This document shows positions 11,580-21,801 of a stretch of DNA of 64,000 nt, piece by piece. Source of the stretch: Aradus depressus (taxonomy: Eukaryota; Arthropoda; Insecta; Hemiptera; Aradidae). Location of the stretch: positions 47,199,213-47,263,212 of the forward strand of contig OY759215.1 of the NCBI GenBank assembly GCA_963662175.1, in the 5' to 3' direction. The notes below the pieces were generated by a model. The model searched no databases, was not told the DNA's origin, and was given only the letters and a program-made list of their open reading frames with translations. The position numbers were made by a program, and so were the translations under genes. Positions within the stretch are counted from its first letter, which is position 1. Every line of letters starts with the position of its first letter.

Positions 11580-12000
11580 CTTAAGATTATGTCTCGAAAC
11601 CCACGTTTTTTAAAACCCCGTAAAAATGTTTCTTATGAAATTTCCGTCAAAATGCCCGTAGATTTGAAATAGGACTAATACAATCAAAGTTACAACACTC
11701 CAAAGAATGAAAATAAATGTATGTCATTCAAGGTAATGTTTAATTTGTATTGGCAAGAAAAATATTTTTAATGTTGATAGTTTTTTATTGAACAAATTGA
11801 AGAAAAAACAATTATTTGACCATAACAGGATTTTTTACCAACCACGTTTTTACAGATCACTCTCTCCCCCCGCCCTCCCCTCTAAAATTCATTTCAAACT
11901 GGCAGTACTGGGCATAAGGAAGTTACTCACTGAATTAAGCTGTACAAAGAGCCATGAAAGAAAAAAAAATGCCAACACATTATTACATTATAGTTTTAGA
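11580..12000 (+). repeat. Rep-beta 3' part joined to FB-gamma left arm
   Basis: 11580-11780 matches Rep-beta ('aaaatgtttcttatgaaattt', 'actccaaagaatg'). 11800-12000 matches the FB-gamma left arm ('accaaccacgtttttaca', 'tggcagtactgggcata'). The same order occurs at 46430-47232, so the two may form one composite repeat. Confidence 0.6.
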
Positions 12001-12129
12001 ATTTGAAAGAAGAACACAACTCGTTTGCCGAGACTTCGGGAAAAAGGGCCTAGTATTGTTTATTATAGAATAAAAATCTGTTGCTGTGGTCTACCGATGA
12101 TCCCATCTGGGACGATCGGAGGTCGCCCC

Positions 12130-12875
12130 AGACCACTTTAGCTTCCTTCGCTGCGCTCCTTGGCGTGCGGAGAGAGCTCTTTATCAAGATGGGGCCTTGA
12201 CTTGCTGTACTACTGCGATGCGCTGGGGTCCACCGGCGATCGGCGGTCGCTCCCAGCCCAATTTAATTTCATTTGTGGCGCTCCTTGGTGCGTGGAGAGA
12301 GCTCTTTATCAAGATGGGGCCTTGACTTGCTGTACTACTGCGATGCGCTGGGTTCCACCGGCGATCGGCAGTCGCTCCTAGCCCAATTTAATTTCATTTG
12401 TGGCGCTCCTTGGTGCGTGGAGAGAGCTCTTTATCAAGATGGGGCCTTGGCTTGCTGTACTACTGCGATGCGCTGGGTTCCACCGGCGATCGGCGGTCGC
12501 TCCCAGCCCAATTTCATTTCATTTGTGGCGCTGCTTGGCGCGTGGAAAGAGCTCTTAATCAAGGGCTTTGGCTTGCTGTACTACTGTGATGCGCCGGGGT
12601 CCACCGGCGATCGGCGGTCGCTCCCAGCCCAATTTAATTTCATTTGTGGCGCTCCATGGTGCGTGGAGAGAGCTCTTTATCAAGATGGGGCCTTGGCTTG
12701 CTGTACTACTGCGATGCGCTGGGTTCCACCGGCGATCGGCGGTTGCTCCCAGCCCAATTTCATTTCATTTGTGGCGCTCCTTGGTGCGTGGAAAGAGCTC
12801 TTAATCAAGGGCTTTGGCTTGCTGTACTACTGCGATGCGTCGGGGTCCACCGCCGGTGTGCCTAGCCGACAGACG
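12130..12875. repeat. GC-rich 125-bp tandem array, six units
   Basis: The marker 'agagctcttwatcaag' recurs with unit starts at 12171, 12296, 12421, 12546, 12667 and 12792 (spacing 125, 125, 125, 121, 125). Two unit types exist: A (gagagagctctttatcaag) and B (gaaagagctcttaatcaag), in order A-A-A-B-A-B. Because 125 is not a multiple of 3 and stops are rare in this GC-rich unit, long overlapping ORFs arise in several frames. They repeat the same phrases in shifted frames and are not genes. Confidence 0.92.
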
Positions 12876-13320
12876 GCAGTCGCCCCCGACTGCTTTTTTC
12901 TTCATCTGCCAGGAGGAGACAAATGGGCTAAGCACTGGTTAGTCGGTCTCCGTCACCAGCTGCCCTAGGTCGAGTCCCAGTACGATTCTGACCCGCGTAT
13001 CAATTTCACTCTAGGACCGTCATAAGACCACATCTCGGCTCCGCCTCACGAAAGTTCGGGTTGTTCTTCCTCTTAAAGAAGAGCTTGAAGTTGAAATCTC
13101 CGTGACCTGAGTATCTGGGACATCCAGTGGTCAAGCAGTATAGTCCATAATCCTGTGATGGTCAGATGACATATTTTTTCTTCGCCTCTATAGTAGTTTA
13201 GAAGCGAACAGAACATAAGAACAACAGCCCGATCTGGGTCGTGTCAATGCGTCCTCTTTATCTTAGAGGCGCTAAGTCCAAAAGTTGTTAGTATCTCCTA
13301 GACTGCTGGTTTTATAAAAA
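12876..13320. other. GC-rich flank of the tandem array, unidentified
   Basis: A base-composition island continuing from the array. 12927-12980 loosely resembles tRNA boxes ('ctaagcactggttag', 'ggtcgagtccc'), but box B is imperfect and no fold is clear. Unidentified repeat. Confidence 0.35.
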
Positions 13321-14224
13321 TTTACATAATAGGTATTAAAAAACTTCAATTTAGTTCCAGTACATTTAGTTTATCAGACACATAGTTTTCGACAAAATTA
13401 ACGAAAACCTTCAATAGTAGTGAGTAGGTTTTCACCACAATTATCCTAACATCCATGCCAAAAGCAACTCAATGGGATTTAGGACTGTAGTTTACATGGG
13501 AGGTGTGATCGTCAACAAACGTTTCATGAATATTGTGTGACAGATCGGTTTAAATTTATTATACACAATGTTATTGAGACGTACATCACCTATTGTACCT
13601 GCTATTATGTAACAAAGTCACCTCACAGCATATTTAATTTTTGATATAACCTTTAAATATATGATTATGCATTTGTCATAAACTACAAACAGAACATTTT
13701 TATTTTCATGTTTGCCCTTGATACTTGTGTATGAACCAAACATGAAATAGAGTATAAACATTGCTCAACTGGATAATTCATTTATTTTGAGAGTGCGAGG
13801 ATACCATAAAATTTTATGTAGAAAGAAACTGTTTTATAAGGACATCAAGGCTTGATTTCATTAATTCCAATTTGTTTTATAATGCTAAAGTAGAGGTGAA
13901 CTCCAGCAGGCGCGCCATTGCGGACTTTCACTCTGTTTTGGAAAGGATTGTCAGCTCTTCGGGTTTTTATAAATGTGTAAGGTGTAATTATTTATGTGCA
14001 AACACATTTTTACGATCTGTGTCGTTATAGTGGAAAGCTAAAATAAAATAAATAGAAGCAACTTAAACCAAAAATAGTTTAACTGTTACATTGTCTAATT
14101 CTAGAAAAATATGTACATAAAGTGTACCAGCTTTCGGGTTACTCAAACTTAGCAAGGTTGTCATATTTATACAATCTTCAGGTTATCAGAGATTACCTAA
14201 GACTCCCTGTCCCTACGAAAATCC
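13321..14224. other. No gene recognised
   Basis: AT-rich. 14135-14215 contains a decayed CTGAAGA...GAAA pair on the minus strand with too long a gap to call a ribozyme. Confidence 0.5.
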
Positions 14225-14356
14225 ATGGGGAATGGGGTGTATCAGCTCAAATGCAAATCAGAAAGTAAATTTAAAGAACGGATTAAATAAAAATCTGAAA
14301 TAATGAAAAAATCTACTAGAAATAAAAGACGTTGTCTTCCCACTGTTTTATTTTAT

Positions 14357-14398
14357 ACCAGAACCGGTTTTCGATGCAACAGCGTCATCATCAGTGGT
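14357..14398 (-). ncRNA. Hammerhead-like ribozyme module, best ACCGGT-type copy
   Basis: Minus strand, in order: stem I ACCA (14398-14395), box CTGATGA (14394-14388), extra T, stem II GACGC...GCATC (one mismatch; loop TGTT), GAAA (14372-14369), self-complementary ACCGGT, T, C (predicted cleavage after C14361), stem I TGGT (14360-14357). Stem I pairs perfectly. The conserved box, GAAA and T-H positions fit a type I hammerhead; the extra base after the box does not fit the canonical core. Confidence 0.6.
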
Positions 14399-14434
14399 TC
14401 ATCCCACCCACACAGCACAGCGGTTGGAAGATAA

Positions 14435-14469
14435 CTGGCGACGCTGTTGCGTCGAAAACCGGTTCTGGT
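14435..14469 (+). ncRNA. Hammerhead-like module, mutated box
   Basis: CTGGCGA in place of CTGANGA (14435-14441), perfect GACGC/GCGTC stem, GAAA, ACCGGT, TC, TGGT. The left strand of stem I is lost. Probably inactive partner arm. Confidence 0.4.
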
Positions 14470-14715
14470 ATAAAATAAAACAGTGGGAAGACAACGTCTT
14501 TTATTTCTATTAGAAATCTCGTCCCACAACATCTTACTATCACATATGAAAAAATCTACATTCGCTGTACATGTCAAAGATATGGGTCACTTATTCAACA
14601 AAGCAATGGGAATAATGTATCTCAATCTTTGTGAAAAAAATGTAGACAGCTTGACTCTCTGGAACAGTTGAACATTAATAGAAGGAACTCGAAAAAAATT
14701 GAAATTATTTGAACG

Positions 14716-15069
14716 GCCAAACTCACTTCGAAATCTCACCTATATATTTTTGTGGAATTAGAAATTATAAAAAGATAAACAAGTTCTCTGTAATGTCCTG
14801 TGTATACTGTTGGTGTTATGTGCAAGGTGACTTTCATTGGGTTTGTGAGTTTGTCAAGTGAAATGAGCTGTTGAATTTATTTCTGTTTCGTTTCTTGCAA
14901 AAGGTTGTACAGGTACCTTCTTCTGAGAGCTATTTTGCAAATATGTTGATTTCTGAAGTTCGAAATAATTTCCCTTTGGAACTGAAATAACTCTCCGCTG
15001 TTAGAGTGCCATGTGTAGATCTCATAGATTTTGTTCTAAGGTAACATTTTTATTAATTACCCCTCCCCC
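14716..15069. other. No gene recognised
   Basis: AT-rich, nothing supported. Confidence 0.45.
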
Positions 15070-15515
15070 CTCCCCAGGTATAGGGGAAGTTATGTATTCG
15101 GTCAGAAATTCTTTGTTGAGTTTTCACTGAAATTTCATGTTTTTTAATCTCTTAATTATAAAATTGAAAAAAAAAAAATTCATGTCTTTGTATGTGTCTG
15201 TGAATACTCCCGATAAAATGAATGAACACGAAATTTCATAATATTCAGAACACCATTGACGACACCTATCATCTTCAGCCAAATCGGTCAAATGGAAAGA
15301 GGGTATTTAGGGGTTGAATACAAAAGCTCTAATTAATATATGTAATGAATGTTTCAACACAAAGTTTAGTACACGGGTTCAAAAGTTCCTAATTGAGACA
15401 CGTATCCATTTTCAAGAAATCAGTAGGTACGTTAGATTCAGAGGGAGAGTAAAAACTTAGTAGATTAATTTGCACTGGAGAAGTCTCAGATGATTGATCG
15501 AAGATTCGTAAATAT
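15070..15515 (+). repeat. Rep-alpha copy
   Basis: Carries the head 'tataggggaagttatgta', the internal units, and the tail 'gagggagagtaaaaac' to 'tgattgatcg'. Reverse-strand ORFs entering it are incidental. Confidence 0.75.
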
Positions 15516-15554
15516 ATTTTTTTGCTTTTAGACATTGTTTGACTGCCCATTACA

Positions 15555-15999
15555 ATGAAGCTATATACTCTGGCGACATATGTTATACCGGCCGAAGGCA
15601 ACATTAAGCACCGGCATTGCAGAACGAGCTTATCGGCCATCCAGTTCTTGCTCAGGTCTAAAGATTTTAAAGTATCCAAAGTGATGGAGGCGATTGGCCG
15701 TTTCATCAATGATCCTCCTACGGGCAGCCTGCCAGCCTCTTCGTATTCTGGGACCCTGCAGTGGCTAGGGTTGTAAGCTTCTCCTTTCGGGACAGCAGCC
15801 TGTCCTGGGGCTAATGAAGTCCATGATTGTAGCCTGCAAAGGCAATCAGGAAGAAACAAACTTTCTCTCTGGGAATATCCTCGTTGTTGGCGATAGTTCG
15901 CCGTACTATTCAAACTTCTCCATGAAATTTAATCGCCTTAGGGCCTATTCCAGCGGCCTTTCTTTAGTTTTTCTGCGTATGGCCGAGCCACTTGTATAA
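15555..15999 (+). pseudogene. Unrecognised protein-like GC-richer island
   Basis: A frame from ATG 15555 runs 73 codons to TAA at 15774. A second plus-strand frame opens after a TAG at 15766 and runs to a stop at 15999. They abut at about 15770, as if one coding stretch had been broken by a frameshift. Base composition is clearly GC-richer than its flanks and codons look mixed rather than repeat-like. A pyrimidine-rich 'tttttttgcttttag' precedes it at about 15518-15532, a plausible splice acceptor or chance. I recognise no domain, signal peptide or membrane segment. It could be a processed pseudogene, an old integrated foreign sequence or an exon relic. The 174-codon reverse ORF here partly lies in Rep-alpha and is less likely. 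Confidence 0.25.
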
Positions 16000-16660
16000 A
16001 TGTATACACCGACTTCTTCTTTTGATTATTATGCTTCTACAGAAACTATGGCAGCAGCTCTAAACTCTTGCCGAAACATGGTCTCCTTTTCGACGCTTAT
16101 CCTCAAAGAGTTTCCAAAAAAAACTTAGCCAAAGTTTGCACTATGATTAAAGAGACCTTCTCCACGTAAATACAAGCATGTCTTTTCAGTTAGTATTTCT
16201 TCCATAATATGTACCATCTTAACTTAAGTATTTTATGATTATTGTGATAGATGAAAGGTAACTTCAAAAACGAGGTTAGCACATAAAACAAAATATCCTT
16301 ACTCATTGAGTGTGATATCGCTACCATACTGAGCTGTTATTGTCCAAGTATTAAGGCCATGGCCTACCGAATCATAGCAATGCTTTCTCTATTCCTAGTC
16401 AGCAAAGGAGACTTCAAACATAAAATGTATGTAGAAATTGATTTACGCAACATATTACTATGACTAATATATTACTATGACTATTTCCATATTCGGGATG
16501 CCGATTCTAATATTCCTGTTTACATCAAATGTTAATAATATAATAAAGTTATGTTGTAAGAAGTTTGATGAAATATTTTTTTGTATTTATTTATTTAAAG
16601 CCACAACTATATAAAAATGCACAACCAGCGGCTAGGCTGACATTTACTGTACACTGAAAA
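16000..16660. other. No gene recognised
   Basis: Nothing supported. Confidence 0.45.
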
Positions 16661-16664
16661 AATT

Positions 16665-17650
16665 AAAAAAACTTATGACGGAAGGTTCAAGACCTAGGTA
16701 AATTTGTATTTAAAATTTTGCAAACTTCCGGGTTGGTGAATAAGTATATTTTGTTTTAGAAACGTTGGTATAATTGTTTGAAATATGCGTCTATGGGTGT
16801 GATGTTCCAGTCGCAGTGTAACGTCTTGTTGCTAACGTATGATGAGCGTTGTATCAGTCGCAGTGTTTTGATTGTGAATATCTGTATTCGTTTGATGTTC
16901 GAGGCCTTTGCAGTATCATTTGTAATCTATTGGTCCAGAGAGGTCGGAGAAGATAGTTGTAACAATTTAGTTTTCGTTGAGTCGATTATTTAAAACGCCC
17001 ATTCAAAATGCTATCGTCGCCAGTCTAGTGTGAGGGTTCCAAGTCAGTTCCTGCGAAGGTTAATCCTAAATATTTGAATATTGGGGAGCTCTCACCACAA
17101 CGGGGGGCGAATGTTACATGTTGACATTTTTTGGTGTTAAACTTAATTTTCCAAGATGTACTCCTAACTTTAATTTTGATGAGGTGTTAGGTTAGGTTAG
17201 GTTTTATGACTCATGCCCGGGCTTTAACTACGAGGTCATATCGCCTAGGTACTACCAGAGCGCTCTTTCATCACTCTGGTGGACATGAGCCCGGCTCTAC
17301 TGTGGGAGTCCTAAATTTTCCCTACCCTAAATTTTTATTCACCTAGGGTAGGGGTCTTTAACGAGTACCTTACATCGTACAGGCTCGGGACCATCGCTTA
17401 ACGTCCCATCCGAAGGACGGCGTGCTTAAGTTTACTTTACCTCTCAGATAAAATAAACTAAGGGCCTCGGTCGGGTTTCGAACCCACGATCTTGAGCTCA
17501 TTGATGAGGTGTTGCTGTAGTGTGAGTGATGCGGTGAGAAAATCTGCGTGAGAGGATAGAATAGTGGTGTCATCTGCGTATCTGATAATGTGTTAGGGAT
17601 GGTGGGTAAATCAAAAGTGTACATGAAGTAATATTGTGATAAAAATATTG
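16665..17650 (-). pseudogene. Jockey-type LINE reverse transcriptase relic, split by a SINE
   Basis: Minus strand: DLPTIPNTL then RYADDTTILSSH (YADD near 17590) and LTLQQHLI upstream of the SINE. After it come WKIKFNTKKCQHVTF, KYLGLTF, YNYLLRPLW and a decayed tail down to about 16665. It is the same family as 27482-28159 (WKIKLNTEKSQHITF, RYLGLTLNRR). Multiple stops and frame changes make it non-functional. Removing the SINE and one TSD restores continuity of the alignment. Confidence 0.8.
17189..17500 (-). repeat. tRNA-derived SINE, copy E (5'-truncated), in Jockey relic
   Basis: Runs from the SINE 3' end 'ttaggttaggttttatgac' to 'cttgagctca'. It includes box B but not box A. Perfect 13-bp TSD ttgatgaggtgtt at 17176-17188 and 17501-17513. 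Confidence 0.92.
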
Positions 17651-18015
17651 AAACAATTCTTTAATATATCTCCCTACTTCTCAAATGTTAGAACCAAGTG
17701 TACTTACCTAGATTTAGAATAGTTTTGCCAATTAGAATCTTTCAGGTTTGATTTTCGTGACATGTCACTTACACCATCTTACCTTTATTTTAAACCTAAG
17801 AAGAAGAAGGTTTAAAGGTGAATAGCTATAGTGATGAACTGATGGTAAAGTTAATTGACAGCAAAGATACAGAGCCAAACCTGTTATTTAGTGCATAGGG
17901 ATTGCATACCTGTTATATAATAACAGAACTCAAAAGGTATAATTGCTGAGTTTTATTTTGAACTTAACTGTGTTGCCTGGCAAGTCACTACCTTGATGAA
18001 TGTAAATGTAATTCA
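17651..18015. other. No gene recognised
   Basis: Nothing supported. Confidence 0.45.
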
Positions 18016-18425
18016 GTTGATTTTGTGCCTCTTCATCTTTTTGAAAAAAAAGTTTATAGTAAAACTCCTATTTCAGCCAAATCGGTCAAGAGGAGAAGTT
18101 AAAGAGGGGTCTTAACTCCAGAGTCTTAATAAATGGAATGGTCATGCAATGAATATCTCGATATCTCGGACTTAAAAACATAAGTAAGACATCAATTGAA
18201 TTTCAGCCAAACCAATCATTGGGTAGAAGGGGTTTAACTCTAAAGTCCTAGTAACAGCCAATGGGCTCAATGATGAAAATTTAATTCAAACAATATGAAA
18301 ATTTCATTTTTGAATTCAGAAGTCGTCCAGGAAAGAGAGGTAGTTTATAGAATGAGCGAAAATAGTTTATTACAAATAATTCGAGTTGGGGAAGTATATT
18401 GCAGATGATTCACCATATTTTTTTA
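18016..18425 (+). repeat. Rep-alpha copy (diverged)
   Basis: Units with 'tttcagccaaatcggtcaag', 'tttcagccaaaccaatc' and the tail 'gcagatgattcacc' are visible. Confidence 0.6.
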
Positions 18426-18915
18426 AATATATAATAATGGATATGAATATAAGAAATTTCAGTATATAAAGCATCGTTAGATCAATTTAACCAAAAAAAA
18501 TAAAAACGGCTCCTTTACAAACACATTTGCAGCAAATAAAAAAACATATAAAAAACACGTATTCTGTGAACATTTGATGAGTGTCACTCAAAAATAACAT
18601 TCGAAAAGGCCATTTTGAATTTTTCTAAAGTTGATGTAAAATCGAATTTAAATTGGAAGATAATACTATGTAGGTGTATTTAAACCATAAGAACTTCAAA
18701 AAAAAATCTACAGGCAATTGCATTTTTTTTTTTTTTTCATCGAATAATGGGAGTTTGGAACTGAAATTTTCAGGAAAATTTTCTTTTTATATGTGCAAAC
18801 TGTCGGTCAATTGCCCATTCGAAAATCGTTGGGGGCAGTTTTCATACTCTTATCTGGCTAGACCCTTTGTTATCAAAATAATATCTATTTGCTTCTATAC
18901 ATTTCTCCCACCATA
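18426..18915. other. No gene recognised
   Basis: AT-rich with A and T runs. Confidence 0.45.
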
Positions 18916-18927
18916 GAACAATGAATA

Positions 18928-19032
18928 GAATAGAATGGTTTTTATTAAAAGAAGAAAAATAACATCATTCCAAGAAATGTACAAAGAAAAAAACACTTAG
19001 ACTATAGCCATTTAGGCCGTCAGTCGGCCATT
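18928..19032 (-). mobile_element. Very short retroposon (105 bp), 12-bp TSD
   Basis: Flanked by gaacaatgaata at 18916-18927 and 19033-19044. Read on the minus strand it holds 'gacggcctaaatggct' near its start and 'ttaataaaaacc' near its end, followed by a short CATTCTATTC tail. The layout matches the 114-bp insertion at 41993-42106, so both look like 5'-truncated 3' ends of one LINE or SINE family. Confidence 0.6.
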
Positions 19033-19044
19033 GAACAATGAATA

Positions 19045-19765
19045 AATTGGTTATATTTTTGAACTGCCCCAATACCTTTGAAACGACGTCATTCAATATT
19101 ATTGTGTAACAAAAAAAAAAAATTATTATTATTCAAATATGTGTTTATTTTAAGATTTAATATCGATTGATCTATATAATTTATATGCTATTTTGATGAA
19201 CAAAAAATTTATGACATCATTACAATATTATAGTTTATAACGGTATAAATATTATTATTATTTTTATGAAAATAAAATTGGTGAGGCCCCACCTTTGTAG
19301 CTCTCGAACAGTGCAGATACTTCAAGTACCCTCTGTATCTGTGTAGTTTTACACATATTAGAATTAGAGTATTTGACTCATATGAAAGTGGCATTAAACT
19401 GGTCTTCATAGTAGCACAGTGGCTTGAAAGATGAAGCAAAAGACCACATCGATACCGTGCATCTTACTATGTGCATTATTATGTGCAACAAATTATGGCT
19501 ACCAAGTGTGAGGAGAGCTATAGACATCAGAGAGGAATTTGAGGGAGAAAGCTTCTGGAAGAATTCAATTTATATTTTCCAAACGTCGGAAATAGTTTAA
19601 ATTCAACTTTGAACTCTATCCCTGCATCTAGAGTGCACTGTCATCAGTGCTGGACAGCAACCTACTTTCTTGGAAAGGAGCAGTAGAAATATATTCCTTC
19701 CCCCTCCCCCCCCCCCCCCCCCCCCCATTTTGCAATTTAAAAATGTATGAACTTCCCTTTTTGAG

Positions 19766-19801
<36 letters not shown>
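19045..19801. other. No gene; poly-C and TA tracts
   Basis: Contains a C run at 19706-19726 and a TA repeat at about 19770-19800 that directly abuts the LTR element. Confidence 0.6.
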
Positions 19802-19804
<3 letters not shown>

Positions 19805-21351
19805 AGCATGTCTACCCTATAGATAATGCTCAGAACTGGCGATGTCTATGAGAGGATCGCGATCGCTAGGAGCAAAGTATGGGTTGTGTGGTGTTGAATA
19901 AACGAGAATTGCATTTGGAAGAGAATGCTCGGAACCAATGATGCCTGCGAGAGAATCGCGATCGCTGGGAGCGAAAATAAAGAATAATAGAGACACAATG
20001 GAAAGGAAGCCAAGATAATTGTCTACATCCGGTGTATAAGGAATAAGCAGTAAAGGTTTTTTTTCTTACTCCAGGTTTTCACACAACTAGAGGCAGATGT
20101 TAATTGGTAATATGCGATTGGCTGGAAATAAAATGGGCGGAGTCCGACGACCAATCAAGCCTGGAGAACTGTCCCCTACCACGGTCAGATATCGGAAGCC
20201 ACTCCCCGTTTTACTCATTCTTCGCTCATGTCTTGGCTGGTCACCACGTTCTTTTTATATTGTACAGTTGAGTTTAAATATGTGAATTGAGTTTTCTTCT
20301 TCGCTCATATCTTGGTGGATCACCACGTTCCTCTCTTTGTAAAGCCTAGTTTCAGTATGTGAAAGTACTTTCTTCGCTCATGTCTTGGCTGGTCACCACG
20401 TTCTTTTTATATTGTACAGTTGAGTTTAAATATGTGAATTGAGTTTTCTTCTTCGCTCATATCTTGGTGGATCACCACGTTCCTCTCTTTGTAAAGCCTA
20501 GTTTCAGTATGTGAAAGTACTTTCTTCGCTCATGTCTTGGCTGGTCACCACGTTCTTTTTATATTGTACAGTTGAGTTTAAATATGTGAATTGAGTTTTC
20601 TTCTTCGTTCATATCTTGGTGGATCACCACGTTCCTCTCTTTGTAAAGCCTAGTTTCAGTATGTGAAAGTACTTTCTTCGCTCATGTCTTGGCTGGTCAC
20701 CACGTTCTTTTTATATTGTACAGTTGAGTTTAAATATGTGAATTGAGTTTTCTTCGTTCATGTCTTGGGTGATCACCACGTATCTTTTCTATAAGTAAAG
20801 TTTAGTTTGAATATGTGAATTAGTCGTAGAGACACACTTTGATTTTGGACGGTGCAAAGTCAGTGGGGGTGTAACTTCTGGTGTGCCCTCGAAACTACGC
20901 AGATCTTCAGGGACTATGTGAATAGACGATTTCTACGGGAAGTCCAGAAAGGGTGATCACGCCGTCATTCGCCATGGATATCGTATCGAGGTACCTCGTA
21001 ATTAAGTTATAATTCAGTCCTTCAGACACACGGCCAAATTATATATATATTCAATTGTTGTTTTGTAAATATGTTCTCATTAAAATAAATATGTTAAAGT
21101 TATAGGTTTGATTCATTTCATTTCCCCCCCACTCATGCTTCTTCTGGTTGACAACAGTAATTAATTATTGTTAATTACTGATGTCAACTAACCGTTAGGA
21201 TCTTGTAACCGTTCTTCCCGTGGGAGTGCTTTCAGCTATTCAGGCATTGTTTAATTAAAGTCGCGATTTAAATAATTTTCAATTTTAATAATTTTTCGAT
21301 CTCAATTTTATTTATTTTATTAATTACGTGTTTTGCACTCACACAGGGAGG
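19802..21351 (+). repeat. 5' LTR
   Basis: Starts TGTAGC. Shared sequence with the 3' LTR ends at 'cacacagggagg'. It contains the 152-bp tandem array and a late 'aataaa' (about 21083) that may be the polyadenylation signal. A 62-codon ORF repeated in both LTRs (20097, 24751) is incidental. Confidence 0.92.
20221..20820 (+). repeat. 152-bp tandem repeats inside the 5' LTR
   Basis: 'ttcgctcatgtcttggctgg' starts at 20221, 20373, 20525 and 20677 (period 152). Each unit is two related halves (about 79 and 73 bp), marked by 'ggctggtcaccacg' and 'ggtggatcaccacg'. The last unit is partial and diverged. Confidence 0.93.
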
Positions 21352-21368
21352 AGAGGTTGGTTATTAAT

Positions 21369-21386
21369 TGGCGCCCGAACAGGGAC
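21369..21386 (+). promoter_or_regulatory. Primer-binding site for lysine tRNA
   Basis: TGGCGCCCGAACAGGGAC is the classical complement of the 3' end of a tRNA-Lys, used to prime minus-strand DNA synthesis. It lies 17 nt beyond the last base shared by the LTRs. Confidence 0.9.
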
Positions 21387-21801
21387 TTGATTTGTTTATT
21401 AATTATGCCAATTAGTATAATTAATGAACCCCACTAATCGGTCCCTTATTAATTAATTAATTTAAAAAAAAAAAAAAAAATTTTTTTTTTTGCTTTTTAA
21501 CGTAGATTCCAGCCTATTAGGCCACAATGTTATATTTTCACTTAAAGTCGGTATTTAGAATCAAAACTGAAGAAGGATGGGTGAGGGTAGGGACAATGAA
21601 TGACATCATTTATTGAAATAATTTTATTTTTTTTTTGTTTTTGATTTTTTTTTTTCTTATGTAGATTAGTAGGCATTTATTTTACATATTATAACTATTG
21701 TTGTATTGTGATGCCATCTGACAGGTCACCATAGAAATTAGGTTAGCACCAGACCTCCCGTATAATTCATTTAATTGTTTTGATATATATTTCTTATCAG
21801 A
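21387..21801. other. Untranslated leader of the LTR element
   Basis: Holds adjoining A and T runs at 21462-21491 and no ORF. Confidence 0.6.

Larger units (their letters stand above)
14317..14545. mobile_element. Ribozyme-like foldback element, ACCGGT type (229 bp), 14-bp TSD
   Basis: Two 74-base arms (14313-14386 and 14440-14513) are inverted copies with 2 mismatches by eye. Each arm carries the GAAA-ACCGGT half of a hammerhead-like module. It is inserted in the PLE endonuclease relic, with perfect TSD atgaaaaaatctac at 14303-14316 and 14546-14559 (the arms extend slightly into the left TSD by chance identity). A fragment of an arm recurs at 30272-30308. Confidence 0.8.
14225..14715 (+). 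pseudogene. Penelope-like element GIY-YIG endonuclease relic, split by a foldback
   Basis: The left part (14225-14302) reads GVYQLKCKS then KFKERIK, the GIY-side start of the GIY-YIG nuclease found C-terminal to the RT in Penelope-like elements. The intervening YIG stretch is deleted. After the 229-bp insertion the frame resumes at about 14546 with MKKSTFAVHVKDMGHLFN, matching STFAxH...H in the same domain and the parallel relic at 27124-27345 (SSFTKHINDMSHMFN). Stops and deletions make it dead. The enzyme would nick DNA for target-primed reverse transcription. Confidence 0.65.

Noticed and set aside
12273..12968. 231-codon ORF and its neighbours, apparently a repetitive protein
   Set aside because: The phrases repeat because of the 125-bp DNA array and shift frame from unit to unit; there is no sign of selection for one frame.
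12927..12980. A second tRNA-like SINE or tRNA
   Set aside because: Box B lacks a base and no cloverleaf could be drawn by eye.
14135..14215. Additional hammerhead-like module on the minus strand (CTGAAGA and CCGAAAGC)
   Set aside because: Box and GAAA are separated by about 45 bases without a convincing stem II.
15389..15913. 174-codon minus ORF as a gene
   Set aside because: Its C-terminal third lies in Rep-alpha, and the plus strand of the unique part looks at least as coding-like.
20097..20285. 62-codon ORF present twice (also 24751-24939)
   Set aside because: It is inside the LTR, spans the start of the tandem array and is duplicated only because LTRs are; no protein features.
20221..20820. 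CRISPR-like array
   Set aside because: Contiguous tandem units without unique spacers, in a eukaryotic LTR.
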